Assembly (NCBI GenBank): GCA_051453625.1
Contig: JBOZIK010000001.1
Location: forward strand, 214,729,914 to 214,793,913
DNA length: 64,000 nt
Source of the DNA: Welwitschia mirabilis
Taxonomy: Eukaryota; Gnetophyta; Gnetopsida; Welwitschiales
Reading direction: 5' to 3'
Shown here: positions 49,903 to 62,106 of the stretch, one piece after another
How positions within the stretch are numbered: position 1 is the first letter of the stretch
Layout: every line of letters begins with the position of its first letter
Program-made: the position numbers and the translations under genes
The notes under the pieces: generated by a model
Seen by the model: only the letters and a program-made list of their open reading frames with translations
Told to the model about the DNA's origin: nothing
Database searches by the model: none

Positions 49903-51111
49903 TGTTGTGATGTTAAGTTGTATGTCTTTGATGTGGTATTTTGAGTAGTTTTATAAGACATTTAGATAGGTTAAAGTAGGAAGCAATGATTATTAAGAGT
50001 CAAGGTGAAAATCATGGAAATGTATAACCACTAGCACATTTGAAGGAATTTTGGATGATTTCTGATACTTTACATTTCAATGAGGAATTAATAATCTGTA
50101 AGGCTGATCTAACTTAATGAAGAGCTTTAAAAAATCTATCATTCATCCTATCTTCTAAATGACACCAAATGTATGCTAAAAAGGATATTGACTAAACTGA
50201 TAATGGAAGCTAACTTAAGACCTCTCATGACATGTCATTATCTCCACCATTGTCTAGATGATAATCAAGATAATACCTAAAATTAGACAATGCATCAAAC
50301 TTTATCAAACTTGTATAGTATGTCATGTACCTCCTATGCTCTGTTAGGATTTATATTATTTGTTATTTTTATAATATATTATTGTAAATAAATATTACCT
50401 TTACCCTTACTCCAAGTTTATCTTCTTTGATAATAAAACTTTTCATGACAGAAGATTGAAGGACAAAAGGTCCATCCATTAGTTGTAGAGAGAAGCCTTT
50501 CTTGGTGTTAGGACATATCTCCGTCATTGAGGTGCTAGTACCTTTTAATAAAATGTTGATTTAACTCTAATGAAAATCTTCTTTTCATGTTATTCATATT
50601 CATGTGCCTTATGGTTTATGTTGGTTATGATTTCACGATATTTTCATAGTTGTTATAGATCATCAAGGACAACCTTTAGCAAGATGGGAATTATTAGTTT
50701 AGGATTTTCATTTTATTACATTTTATATTTCCTATATTAATAATTGGATCTTTTTCATATTCTGTTTAATATACTTAATAGCCTAGGTTGTTTAGGCTTA
50801 GTGAAAATTTTGTTAATTGATCTAGGTTATACAGGGTCAATCTTGGTGATAGAGATTTGGTAGTCTAGTAGATATTGCATTTAAAGTAGTTTGCATTACA
50901 TAGAATGTTTATTTCTTTGCATTGCACTTTTTATTATTAAACCTAAAAGAAAAATACAAAAATACATTACTTAAATTAATTACCTAGTACCTTCGATGAA
51001 TTACCACATTTGGGTTTACTCATGTTTATACTAGTAGGTGTTTTGCAATATATTTGTTATTGACAGGATTTGGCTAAGAACATAATGATTGCATAATTAC
51101 ATACCACAACA
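49903..51111 (+). repeat. GYP4 5' LTR
   Basis: 1209 bases without a gap, from TGTTGTGATGTTAAG to ccacaaca. It aligns with 60862-62106; over the last 130 bases about four in five positions agree by eye, so the insertion is old. Confidence 0.9.
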
Positions 51112-51114
51112 TTT

Positions 51115-51132
51115 TGGCACCATTGCTATGAA
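51115..51132 (+). promoter_or_regulatory. GYP4 primer binding site
   Basis: tggcaccattgctatgaa corresponds to TGGCGCCGTTGCCGGGGA (complement of the Asp-tRNA end). Both CG sites are now CA. Part of it appears again at 51378 after the 51277-51376 gap. Confidence 0.85.
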
Positions 51133-52129
51133 AGGCTACAAGAAGTTCGAGGGTTATCATTACCTAAATAAGTACCTTGGATTTTGATTCAAGTATCTAT
51201 TTATAATAGTATTATAATTATACTATAAATACTATTTTTTTTCATAGTTTTCATTTTTTTTCATTTTATGTTTTTCNNNNNNNNNNNNNNNNNNNNNNNN
51301 NNNNNNNNNNNNNNNNNNNNNNNNNNNNNNNNNNNNNNNNNNNNNNNNNNNNNNNNNNNNNNNNNNNNNNNNNNNNTTGGCACCATTGTTATGAAAGGCT
51401 ACAAGAAGTTTGAGGGTTGTAATTACCTAAATAAGTACCTTGGATTTTGATTCAAGTATATATTTATAATAGTATTATAATTATACTATAAATACTATAT
51501 TTTTTTCATAGTTTTCATTTTTTTTCATTTCATGTTTTTCAACTAGTCATCCTCTCTATCATCCAAATGACCTTGGTGGAGATAACCTCGGCTTAGGATT
51601 TTGGCTNNNNNNNNNNNNNNNNNNNNNNNNNNNNNNNNNNNNNNNNNNNNNNNNNNNNNNNNNNNNNNNNNNNNNNNNNNNNNNNNNNNNNNNNNNNNNN
51701 NNNNNNGTTTTTCAACTAGTCATCCTCTCTACCATCCAAATGACACTGGTGGAGATAGCCTAAGCTTAGGATTTTGGCTAGTATTTTTTTCTAATTTTAT
51801 TTTTAGTTTTCCACTACATAATAAGTTGATATTATCTCCTCTATCATCTAGATGACACAATAATATAACTGATAATGTGTTTTTATTCTATTTTTAGTGA
51901 TTCTATTTTCTTTTTTTTCTATTTTTGGATCATCTAGGATATCATCTAAATGATCATGAAGACANNNNNNNNNNNNNNNNNNNNNNNNNNNNNNNNNNNN
52001 NNNNNNNNNNNNNNNNNNNNNNNNNNNNNNNNNNNNNNNNNNNNNNNNNNNNNNNNNNNNNNNNNNNNNNNNNNNNNNNNNNNNNNNNNNNNNNNNNNNN
52101 NNNNNNNNNNNNNNNTTTCTTACATTAGA
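51133..52129 (+). other. GYP4 leader with hairpin motifs and three gaps
   Basis: Untranslated leader. Gaps at 51277-51376 and 51607-51706 have duplicates on both sides; a third gap is at 51965-52115. CATC/GATG-type motifs at 51545, 51717, 51836 and 51927. Confidence 0.6.
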
Positions 52130-54950
52130 AATAAATTTTTCAAAGAGAAATCATGAAAATAATAGAATAGGAGAAACATCATTTTATTCCTTCTTCATTA
52201 ATGAGTAATGTCACTTAATACAAACAAACCTCTAGTTCAAATGTAAATGTCACAGTTAGAAACAAAATTGCTAAAAGGATATGTAAAAAGTAAAAATCTT
52301 TTAGCTTATCTTCTAATGATGATATAGAACTTAGAACCAAGAATTCTTATTATTCATACTTTATGTCTACTTCTAAGAATAATTATAAAAAGATCACTAG
52401 AAAAATATTGGCTAAAACAAGAGCTAAAAAGAGGAGGAATAATAGAATTTCTAATGATAAGAGACCACTTCAAGAATTATTGGTAGAAAGTAGATGCATA
52501 ATAGAAAATAATGTTATGACTAGGAACTAAGTTCCTTCCTTTTTTCTAACCATCTTATGTTTTCCCTTCTTATTTTCAAGATTTATGTGAAAATGACAAT
52601 GACAATTTGCAACATTTTAGGGATTTCACCTAATTTAATGAAACATAATATAATCATTTTAGTAAATCCCAACTATCTCCCATAAACTATTATGAATAAC
52701 AACCATCTTCTATCCATTATCATGAAGAGGAAGACCCATTTATTATAAAAGAGATAACTATGTTAAAGAAATACTTAATTAGATGAAAAAGAGATAATAA
52801 AATACCAACAAGAACATAGAAAATCTGATTGAAATTTTTCAATAAAATTTATTATAAATTCAACTCTCTCAAGATACTTTTAAATAAAAAACCTATCCTA
52901 CTACATTTCACTTTGAGAAACATGAAGAGAACTTAGAAACAAGTAACAATAGTTCTTGCTTTAACATAGAAAATGAAAGTATGGATTAACCTATGACATT
53001 TCACTTAGTAGAAGATGGACCAAAAAATAAGAATAATGATGATTTAATTTCATTATCTAATAATATAAATGAAGATAACTATTTTTTAGGGGATGATGAT
53101 TGTAACTCCATTTACTTCTTTTTAAATACAAATGAAATAAAAGAATTAATTCATGAAAAATCTAAAAATTCTTTAATCAATGTTAAAGATAATAATCACA
53201 TTTATTCTTTTGATAAATATAATGAATTAAAAAATAATGACATGCAACATAATAATGAGAATAATGAAAAAGAAGATGGTGATAACAATGTTGAGATACT
53301 AGATCATAGCCCTAGTTTTCACTTACTTTGTGATGAGGATAAAAGAGTTTAACCTTTAAACGAAGTCCAATATATGAGATTAATGAATAATTCATGTAAT
53401 GAAGAGAAATTAGTGGGAATTTAGATAATGAATGGAGTCATCCACCTATGTCATCTAGATAATAGTTAATAATAGCACTTTAACAACAGAAAATAAGGAT
53501 TATACTTTAAAATTAATAGAATTATTCAACAAATATAAAGAGTAATTAACTTAGGACAAATAAAAAAATATTCCATTGCATTAAAAAACAATGAGCACTT
53601 TTCTTTTTATGATCTTTTTAATAATCTTTCTAATGAATCCATTAACTTACATAATGAAAATAATCCTTAAGAAAATAATAATGAGCTTAATAAAGAAGAG
53701 AATAATATAGTCAATGATAATGATAAATATAATAAAGAAAAGGGAAATATTATCAAAGCTAATAATGAAAAATGTAAAGAAATAATTCAACCAAATAATG
53801 ATGAAGTCAACAATGAGGAGGAGAGGAATAAAGAAGAACCCATATAAGATCAACCAAACTTAATGGAGAATAGACTTATACCTTCTAATTAAATAAACTA
53901 ACTTAAAGAGTCTACACATGTTTCTCCATCTCTTTTACTTGTACTTCCATGTAAAATAAATGACATCCCTCATTCTACTTCTACTTCCACATTATCTTCT
54001 GATTTTGATAATGATAATATTTTTCATTCTCTCCCATTTGAACATTAAAATAATTATCCAAATCACATCCCTTTCATTCAATTTAATGAAGCACATCACC
54101 TTAAGGAATCTACTATTAAAATCTCTGAATCTTTTCCTTTTAAAATTCCATGTAAAATTCAAACTAATATCTTTTCCTCTCTCATAAAGTTTACTTTACC
54201 TTTTGCTTTTAATTATTACTATTTTTAAAAGTAAGACTTAGGATATCTTAGAACTCTAAATCAGGTTAAACCTCATCTTCTTAATTCAAATCCATGCTTA
54301 CAATTGAATCTCAAGGAGCTTTTTAAATATGTTAAACCTATTTTAATCAATCATCCTAAGAAGTTTCTTCAAAAGCCTTAGATCCTAAATAATATAATTA
54401 ATTTCTCCCATGATTAATATTAAGCTTCTAATAAAATCTATATTTCAAATTATTTTCATCATGAATTTGATAAGAGATTGTTTTTTCATGAATTATATGA
54501 AATTTTTTATCTCTTATATTGCTAATACATCTTGTGGAGACAAAATGTGATTTAATTATGTTTGTTGGAAAAAGCCTTACTTCCTAAGTGAAAATTCAAA
54601 TCTTAAGTTACATGATACAAGGATTTTTAAATAATATAAATATCCCTCAAAATCTTATTTAATTTTTTCTTTGAATGGTTCCTTACTTTTACTATATGAT
54701 AATAATTATGATTTACATTATTTCAATAATAGATTATTTTTCAGTGAAATTTAACACTTCTTCTTATCTCTTATTTAAATTCTAAAATTTGTGCTATTAA
54801 ATTTTTATCCTTTTATTATGTTTACTTCCAATTGATTTTACTGAAAAATGATTATATACCTTTTATGTTTTATCAATTGGTAAATATTTGGTTTGATCCT
54901 TATTTTCCTAAGAAAATGCAATATCTTAAGACCATAGCTTTATGAATAAA
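52130..54950 (+). pseudogene. GYP4 uncharacterised coding region (shared with GYP2)
   Basis: A decayed coding region of about 2.8 kb. It has a basic N-terminal segment (52260-52500; KKITRKILAKTRAKKRRNNR), an aromatic and Pro-containing part (INYYE, 52680), a Lys-rich stretch, then an open 119-codon acidic Asn/Asp/Glu-rich stretch (52993-53352, ending VEILDHSPSFHLLCDEDKR). A more Asn/Glu-rich low-complexity part follows (53640-53850). The C-terminal half has NPCLQLNLKELFKYVKP (54290-54340), HHEFDKRLFFHELYEIF (54455-54505) and FMFYQLVNIWFDPYFPKKMQ (54860-54920). The last two recur in GYP2, and the FYQLVNIWF block in GYP3. I do not recognise a family; it might be a divergent Gag-like protein. 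Stops at former Gln codons are common. Confidence 0.6.
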
Positions 54951-57507
54951 CACTTTTTTCTTTGTTTTTAATAAAGTATTGAATAGAATTTTGGATTTGA
55001 ATAAATTTGTTTTTAGTTTGATTTGTATTTGAATTTTTACTTTGATTTGTGTTTGCTTTGGATTTTATGTTATTATATTTTAAGTCTTGATTTTTATTTA
55101 ATTTTTCTTAGGAAGTTAACCTCTAGATGGTTAGATTCTTATCTTTTAGATAAAATACATTTTTAGTGGCTTAGTTGAGATTTCTAATTTGAATAGTAGG
55201 GAAATTCAGAAAAAAATAAAACAAGGGTTAAAAATCCATGAGTTATCAAATCTTAAATATGATAAAAGAAATTATCTTATAATTCCTCATTTCATTATTT
55301 AAGTTCTTTCTTAACTAATTATTTTAATGGACCTCATGCTATTCCTTGAAAATTTTTAACTTAACTCATGTTTTACTTTATTATGTTACCATGACTAGTA
55401 ATTTTTCCTTGGGCATTCAAGTAATAAGATTGAATTCACCCAATCTTGAAACTTTCAAATGTCTATGAACTTAATTTTAAAATAAGATACTTTGGTTTTT
55501 TGTGTTTTCTTTCAATGGTGTGAGTCCTTAGTTGTTTGAGGGTGTTTTTTCTTGTATTATATCTCATTTATTCACCTTCATCTTTAAGATTATGTGGTCA
55601 TGTAGGATTAATTTTGAAGAAGTATTTTTGGGGAAAAAAGAGTGAGAGAAAAAGAAAATAATGATCATGATCTATTATTATTGTACTAAATATATAATCA
55701 CCATGATATCCTATCATACTAGAATAAGTTTTCTCTTGAAGGATCTTTGGTAGTGTTTTTAGCTATGGAAACTCCACTAGGAGGTTAATTGGTCATGGTT
55801 CATGAGTTCTTACTTCTTTGACTATGGCTACACTCCCTTCATCATGTAATAATAATAAATACTTTGATGCTATGGGAATAGTGGTATTCCTTGTATTATC
55901 ATAGGTGTTTCTTATTTCTTAGACTCAATGAGCTTACAGTATTATGACATGATCAATTCACTTTTGAGGATTTAGGTTTATTTTAGGGTGTAAGTAGATG
56001 AGTTCATTTTTTAGTAGCTTTTTATCTTAACATTCATTATTTTAAATCGTTAGTTATTTGGCATCATCATAATTACTGCATATTCAAGTGGTACTTTATA
56101 AATTTTTTGCATTATTTTATGCATCATTAATTAAATGATTTTATGATTTTTTTCATAAGGGTTTACTAGGTTTAGATTTAGGGTAGGTACATAATTATCT
56201 TCACATTTCTAGTTGTCTATTTTTATTTTGTCTTCCTTAGTTGTTTTCTTTGGTATTTTGAAGTCATTTCCATACTTTTTCATTACAAATATACAAGACT
56301 TAATCGTTTAGTAGTTTTCTTTTTTTTTTCATTTTTAACTTTTTCTTTATAGAATTTAATTTCTTTTAGCAAATAATGTTTCTCTGATTAATAATAGTAA
56401 TATTTTTTTTCATCTATTGTTTTAGAATCTTCTTAAGTTTATTTCTTTAATTTTATTTATGTTTTTTATGCATCTAGTACTATTTTTTAATAATTATAAG
56501 TTCATGACACATTTTCTAATCTTCCTTAACTTGGTGCATTATAAATTCACCTCCTTATCATGCCATATTTATCATGATTCTTAGTAATTTTCCATCTTTT
56601 GATGTCATGTCTAGATTTTCAAGGTTCGAGAATTTTTAATATAATTATTAATGTCATAATCTAGTTTAATTTATGTATGTATTTATTTTAATTTTCTCAG
56701 TGGTGTAATTTTTATTGAGAAAACTTTATGCCATAATGCTTACATTTTTAAGTATTACTTTATTGTAAATTTTAGTGATTTAATTTTTATTGCTAATTCA
56801 TTTTAATTATGAAAAATAGTTATTATGTGGTTCTAGAAATTACTAGTTATGAGAATTATTTTAATTTACATGTAGAAAATTGTTATTATTATTATGAAAT
56901 GCCTAGTGGCTTGGCAAGGGTTATAGAATTCCCATCACTTTCACCACTTTCACACCTCCTAGCACTTCCACCACACCACTTTCACCACATCACTTCTACC
57001 ATTTTCACCATTTTTATGACTTCATTATGATTTCCTTTTATCATCCTATACTTCCTACTATAAATAAGATCCTCTTTTCTTCATATTTCATATCTTGAAA
57101 GGTCTTTGTCATTAAATCTTGTGATCTTAATCTTGGATCTTGGAAAATCTTTAGAGAATAAGAGCCTTGAAATATTTAGAAGCCCTTCAAAATTATTTCA
57201 ATTTCGGTATAGTTCATGAATTACTTAAATTTTTATATGGTTCCTGATTTTTCATTTCATTCCCAATTGATTTATGGACCTCGTTTATTCTTAAATGATC
57301 TTGTCTATTTCTTACATTTCTCTCTATTTTCATGTTTTGCATTTCTTGAAAGCCTGTTTATCTATATACTATTGAAAGCTTGTAAATTATGTATAATTTT
57401 AATGCCATGTTTTATTTAAGATCTCTCTATCTTGATCCTTTTCATAATATTTTGAGTTAGTCACCTTATTGATTTATATTAATATAAGCTAATGTGCTAA
57501 GAAATTT
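54951..57507 (+). other. GYP4 3' region, first part
   Basis: AT-rich, non-coding as far as can be seen. A low-complexity CA/CT-rich patch with repeated cactttcacca- and caccactt-like units lies at 56936-57010. Confidence 0.5.
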
Positions 57508-57692
57508 ACCTTCAGAAAGTAATGGGGAGTAGACAAGGTCCTCTCTGGATATTATACATGGTCTATTTACCTTTAGAAAGTAATCAGGAGTAGATGAGAC
57601 CCTCTCTAGATATTATGAATGAAAGTTATTACAATATATGTCTAGAGAGTAAAGGGAAGCAGATAAGGCCTCCTCTAGATGATTACAACTAG
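57508..57692 (+). repeat. Three imperfect tandem units in GYP4 3' region
   Basis: Units beginning accttcagaaagtaatgggg (57508), acctttagaaagtaatcagg (57570) and gtctagagagtaaagggaag (57641) share 'gagtagayaaggtcctctctrgat'-like cores, with spacing of about 60-70 bases. Tandem repeats in the 3' region are common in Tat/Ogre-type elements; the role here is unknown. Confidence 0.75.
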
Positions 57693-58424
57693 ATAATTTC
57701 AAATTATTATTTGAATATGTTTTGCAATGTACTTAGATCGTTTAAAGCACTTCTTAAATTATTGGCATTGCATTTTTGATTTTTTTATATCACATATCAA
57801 TTTTCTTGAGAATTGTATCTTGATGTTGAAACCTCCCCTTGCCAAACCTTGCCATGGATCATACTGAAAACTGTGAAGGTACAATTCTCCCTTCATGCCT
57901 ATTGTGTAGGAAGTGCTTTAAGAATAAGGCAAAGAGANNNNNNNNNNNNNNNNNNNNNNNNNNNNNNNNNNNNNNNNNNNNNNNNNNNNNNNNNNNNNNN
58001 NNNNNNNNNNNNNNNNNNNNNNNNNNNNNNNNNNNNNNNNNNNNNNNNNNNNNNNNNNNNNNNNNNNNNNNNNNNNNNNNNNNNNNNNNNNNNNNNNNNN
58101 NNNNNNNNNNNNNNNNNNNNNNNNNNNNNNNNNNNNNNNNNNNNNNNNNNNNNNNNNNNNNNNNNNNNNNNNNNNNNNNNNNNNNNNNNNNNNNCTTGTA
58201 AAAATATCGATAATGCTTTACTATTGAGGAAACCAAGACATTTTAAAGAAAGTTATTATCCCATAAATTTAAATTGTTAGATTAATTATGGAGTTATAAT
58301 AATTTATTATGTTTCTTAATTTCTCATAGTCCATTATTTCTTAAATGTTGAAATTATTATTATCATAGGAATAAAATTATTATCATAGTTTTGAGTAAAA
58401 AGTAGAAAAGAGTGGAGCACATGG
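57693..58424 (+). other. GYP4 3' region with 257-N gap
   Basis: A less AT-rich patch at 57825-57937 (aacctccccttgccaaacct) borders the gap at 57938-58194. Nothing recognised. Confidence 0.4.
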
Positions 58425-58625
58425 GATTTGAAACCACAACCTCATTTTCCATTCCTCTCCCCTCTTACCATTATACTAATAATCCATGCTGTAAAAGAAG
58501 ACGTTTTAAATACATTGAAGCATTTGGTGTCTATTATTATTTAAAATAAATAGAGTAGTCTAGATTCAAACTACTAATCTTCTCATTGATATCTCTTTTT
58601 CTTAACCATTATGCTAGATAAGAAA
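58425..58625 (-). repeat. Two tRNA-like (SINE-type) sequences in direct order
   Basis: On the minus strand, 58622-58562 has tagcataatggttaaga (A-box-like) and later agtagtttgaatcta (B-box-like). 58500-58432 has tagtataatggtaaga and ggttgtggtttcaaatccca. Both keep the order and approximate spacing of RNA polymerase III internal promoters of tRNAs. No full cloverleaf is visible, so these look like tRNA-derived SINE heads or pseudo-tRNAs rather than working genes. Confidence 0.5.
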
Positions 58626-60848
58626 TACATTAATTGGTAGAGGCGTTGTAAATTATAACTAAGTAACCTTTGAAATACTTATCATAAAACCATAATCTTG
58701 TATATCCTTAGGTATGTTTGACTACTACTTACAAGTTATTTATATTATAAAAATTTATGTATCACATTTGATATTAGAGCTAGATGAAAATTTTAAGTGT
58801 GAAAATCAGGTTGTCAAATTTGAACTTCCTAATAACTTCTGAAACCTACCTGATACTATCTAATCTTAACTTATTTTATTTATAATTTTAATTTTTCCAA
58901 TCTTTTGAGAATCCTTTTGTCCACCTTGTCATCCACATGATTAGAAAGAACAATGCACTAATATCTTCTAAGGCATACCATTTTTTATTTCGTCTTTTTT
59001 TTATCCTTCTTTTCATGCATAAAATATTGTTCTAAAGCCCATCTATTTTGCTTACTTATACATAACTTTCATATTAATATTTTTCCTTCTTACATTAATA
59101 TAATATGGGATGTATTGATTCAACTCTGAGGCAAAAGTACATATATTTTGAGATATTTAAACTATAAATTTTAAAGTTTTGAGGGTCATTTTGAATTTTT
59201 ATAATACATATCTATAATGTACTTGTATAATTTTGATTACTTATTATTTAAATAAGATGCATAATAGATAATGTTTAGTAAAACCATGTGCTTAATAGTA
59301 GAATATTTGTAGTTTGTTTTTCTATAGAGGTATTCTAATCAATTCAAGAAACTATAGATAAAGGGAATAAATGTTATGATTATTTTCTATATATTTTCCT
59401 TGTAGATTATGCTTGAAGACTAAATGTTAAAATTATAAATATCATTTTTGAGTCATGTTTATATCACTTATATAAGTTATTATAGTTATATTCTATGATG
59501 ATTCTCTTTATTATAACATTCAATCTGTACCTTTTTTATATGCTAAAAGTTTTAAGTAGGGGATTAACTCATGGGTAAGTGTCTTAATCTTATTCTCTGA
59601 TGAGTTTAGATGTAGCCATTTAATTTTACAAACTGATTTTTAAAAGTCTATCATCCCTATAATTATCTAGATGAAATACTGTATGATAGCATGGTTACAA
59701 TATTTGCTAAGATAAAACATTTAATTTAATATTTTTTGATATTTCATCATACATAATAGAATTTTTGAACTTGATTTACATACCCCTAGTTAATGTTTAT
59801 CTTAACTAATTTGGCTCATAATTATGGTTGTTTAACAACTTTATCAAAGACTAAAAAGACTAAGTGATGGGCTATGTTGTAATACTAAATTACATATGTT
59901 TGATGAAGTATTTTAAGTAGTTTTATAGGACATTTAAATCGGTTTAAGTAGAAAATGATGATTATTGAGAGTCAAGTAGAAAATCACAGAGATACATAAT
60001 CATTAATACATTGAAAGGCATTTTAGATGATCTCTAATAGTTTACATTTTGAGGAGAAACTAATGATTTGCAAGGCTAATTTGACTTGATAAATAGATTT
60101 AAAAAGTATANNNNNNNNNNNNNNNNNNNNNNNNNNNNNNNNNNNNNNNNNNNNNNNNNNNNNNNNNNNNNNNNNNNNNNNNNNNNNNNNNNNNNNNNNN
60201 NNNNNNNNNNTTATCTAATTTTGATTACCTATTATTTAAATGAGATGCATAATAGATAATGTTTAGTAAAACCATGTGCTTAATAGTAGAATATTTGTAG
60301 TTTGTTTTTCTATAGAGTATGCTAATCAATTCAAGAAACTATAGATAAAGGGAATAAATGTTATGATTATTTTCTATATTTTTTTCTTGTAGATTATGCT
60401 TGAAGACTAAATGTTTAAATTATAAATATCAGTTTTGAGTCATGTTCATATCACTTATATAAGTTATTATAGTTATATCTTATGATGATTCTCTTTATTA
60501 TAACATTCAATCTGTATCTTTTTTATATGCTAAAAGTTTTAAGTGGGGGATTAACTCATGGATAAGTGTCTTAATCTTATTCTCTGATGAGTTTAGATGT
60601 AGGCATTTAATTTTACAAACTGATTTTTAAAATTCTATCATCCCTATAATTATCTAGATGAAATACTGTATGATAGCATCGTTACAATATTTGCTAAGAT
60701 AAAACATTTAATTTAACATTTTTTAATATTTCATCATACATAATAGAATTTTGAAACTTGATTTACATACTCCTAGTTAATGTTTATCTTAACTAATTTG
60801 ACTTATAATTATGGTTGTTTGACAACTTTATCAAAGACTAAAAAGACT
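58626..60848 (+). other. GYP4 3' region, partly assembled twice
   Basis: 59215-60110 and 60211-61085 are near-identical on either side of a 100-N gap. The first copy includes the purine tract (59862-59874) and the first 236 bases of the 3' LTR (59875-60110). I take the second copy as the real junction. No coding similarity. Confidence 0.6.
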
Positions 60849-60861
60849 AAGTGATGGGCTA
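60849..60861 (+). promoter_or_regulatory. GYP4 polypurine tract
   Basis: aagtgatgggcta directly before the 3' LTR start TGTTGCAATAC. Similar to GYP3 and GYP2 tracts. Confidence 0.7.
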
Positions 60862-62106
60862 TGTTGCAATACTAAATTATATATTTTTGATGAAGTATTT
60901 TAAGTAGTTTTATAGGACATTTAAATTAGTTTAAGTAGAAAATTATGATTATTGAGAGTCAAGTAGAAAATCACAGAGATACACACTCACTAATACATTG
61001 GAAGGCATTTTAGATGATTTCTAATAGTTTACATTTTGAGGAGAAATTAATGATTTGCAAGGCTAATTTGACTTGATAAATAGATTTAAAAAGTCTATCA
61101 TCCATCCCATCATCAAAATTATAGGACGAATGACACCAATTATATGTTAACAAGGATGATGATGAATCTAAACATGAAAGATAATTTGGATCCTCTTATG
61201 ATGTGTCATCATCTCTGTCATCATCTAGACAGTAGTTAAGATGACACATAAAATTATTCAATGCACTAGACTTTATTAAACTTGTCTAATGTATCATTCA
61301 TCTACTATGCACTATTAGGATTTCTGTTGCATCTATTATATTTATTGTTTTTAGAGTTTGCAATTGTAAATAAATAGCACCTTCATCCTTACTATAATTT
61401 TATCTACTTTGGCATTAAAAATTCTCATAATGGAAGATTCAAGGATAGAAGGTCCATCTTCTAGTTATAGAGAGGAGTCTTCCTTAGTGTTGGGCTATGT
61501 CGCCTTTATTTAGGTGTTGATGCTTTGAAATATGATGTTGGTTTCACTCTAGTTAAAATATTATTTTAGTGTAGTCATGTTCATGTTCTTTATGATTTAC
61601 ATTAATTATGATTTCATGATAGTTTTATAGGTAATATAGATCATCAAGAGTAACCCTTATCAATGTTGAAATCATTAGTTTAGGATATTTATTGCATTGC
61701 ATTTTATATTTACTAGCTTAATCGTTACATGTTTTCTGTATTCTCTTCAATGTACTCGATATCTTACATTAGTTAGGATTAGTAATAGCTTTCTTAATTG
61801 ATCTAGTTTATACAGGGTATATCTTGATGATAAAGATTTGATAGTCAAATAGATATTGTATTTAGAGTAGTTTGCATTTCATAGTATATTTATTTTCTTG
61901 AATTAAACTTTTCATTATTGAACCTAAAATAAAAATACAAAAATACATTGCTTAAATTAATTCTCTATCTTTGAGCCTAGTGCCTTTGATAGATTACAAC
62001 ATTTAGGTTTACTCCCATCTATACTAGTATGTGTGTCTTACAATATATTTGTGATTGACAAGATTTAACTAAGGACATAATGATTACATAAATACGCATC
62101 ATAACA
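60862..62106 (+). repeat. GYP4 3' LTR
   Basis: 1245 bases without a gap, ending gcatcataaca. It has hairpin-type motifs near 61095-61135 and 61200-61245. After its last base the SIR3 gag sequence resumes. Confidence 0.9.

Larger units (their letters stand above)
49903..62106 (+). mobile_element. GYP4: Athila/Tat-like LTR element without recognisable pol, nested in SIR3 gag
   Basis: A 12.2-kb insertion (inflated by gap duplications) with flanks aagag (49898-49902) and aagat (62107-62111), 4 of 5 matching; SIR1 has aagaa at the corresponding uninterrupted site. 5' LTR 49903-51111, Asp-tRNA PBS, leader with hairpin motifs, unrecognised coding region 52130-54950, long 3' region with tandem repeats and tRNA-like sequences, purine tract, 3' LTR 60862-62106. 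No RT, RNase H or integrase seen. Confidence 0.85.

Noticed and set aside
53647-53853. Minus-strand hydrophobic ORF of 68 codons
   Set aside because: Antisense shadow of an Asn/Glu/Asp-rich low-complexity coding stretch in GYP4.
57813-57937. Host exon in a less AT-rich patch
   Set aside because: No recognisable protein, no splice context I can defend, and it lies within GYP4 limits next to a gap.
59875-60110. A third GYP4 LTR
   Set aside because: It is the edge of a duplicate around a 100-N gap; the complete 3' LTR starts at 60862.
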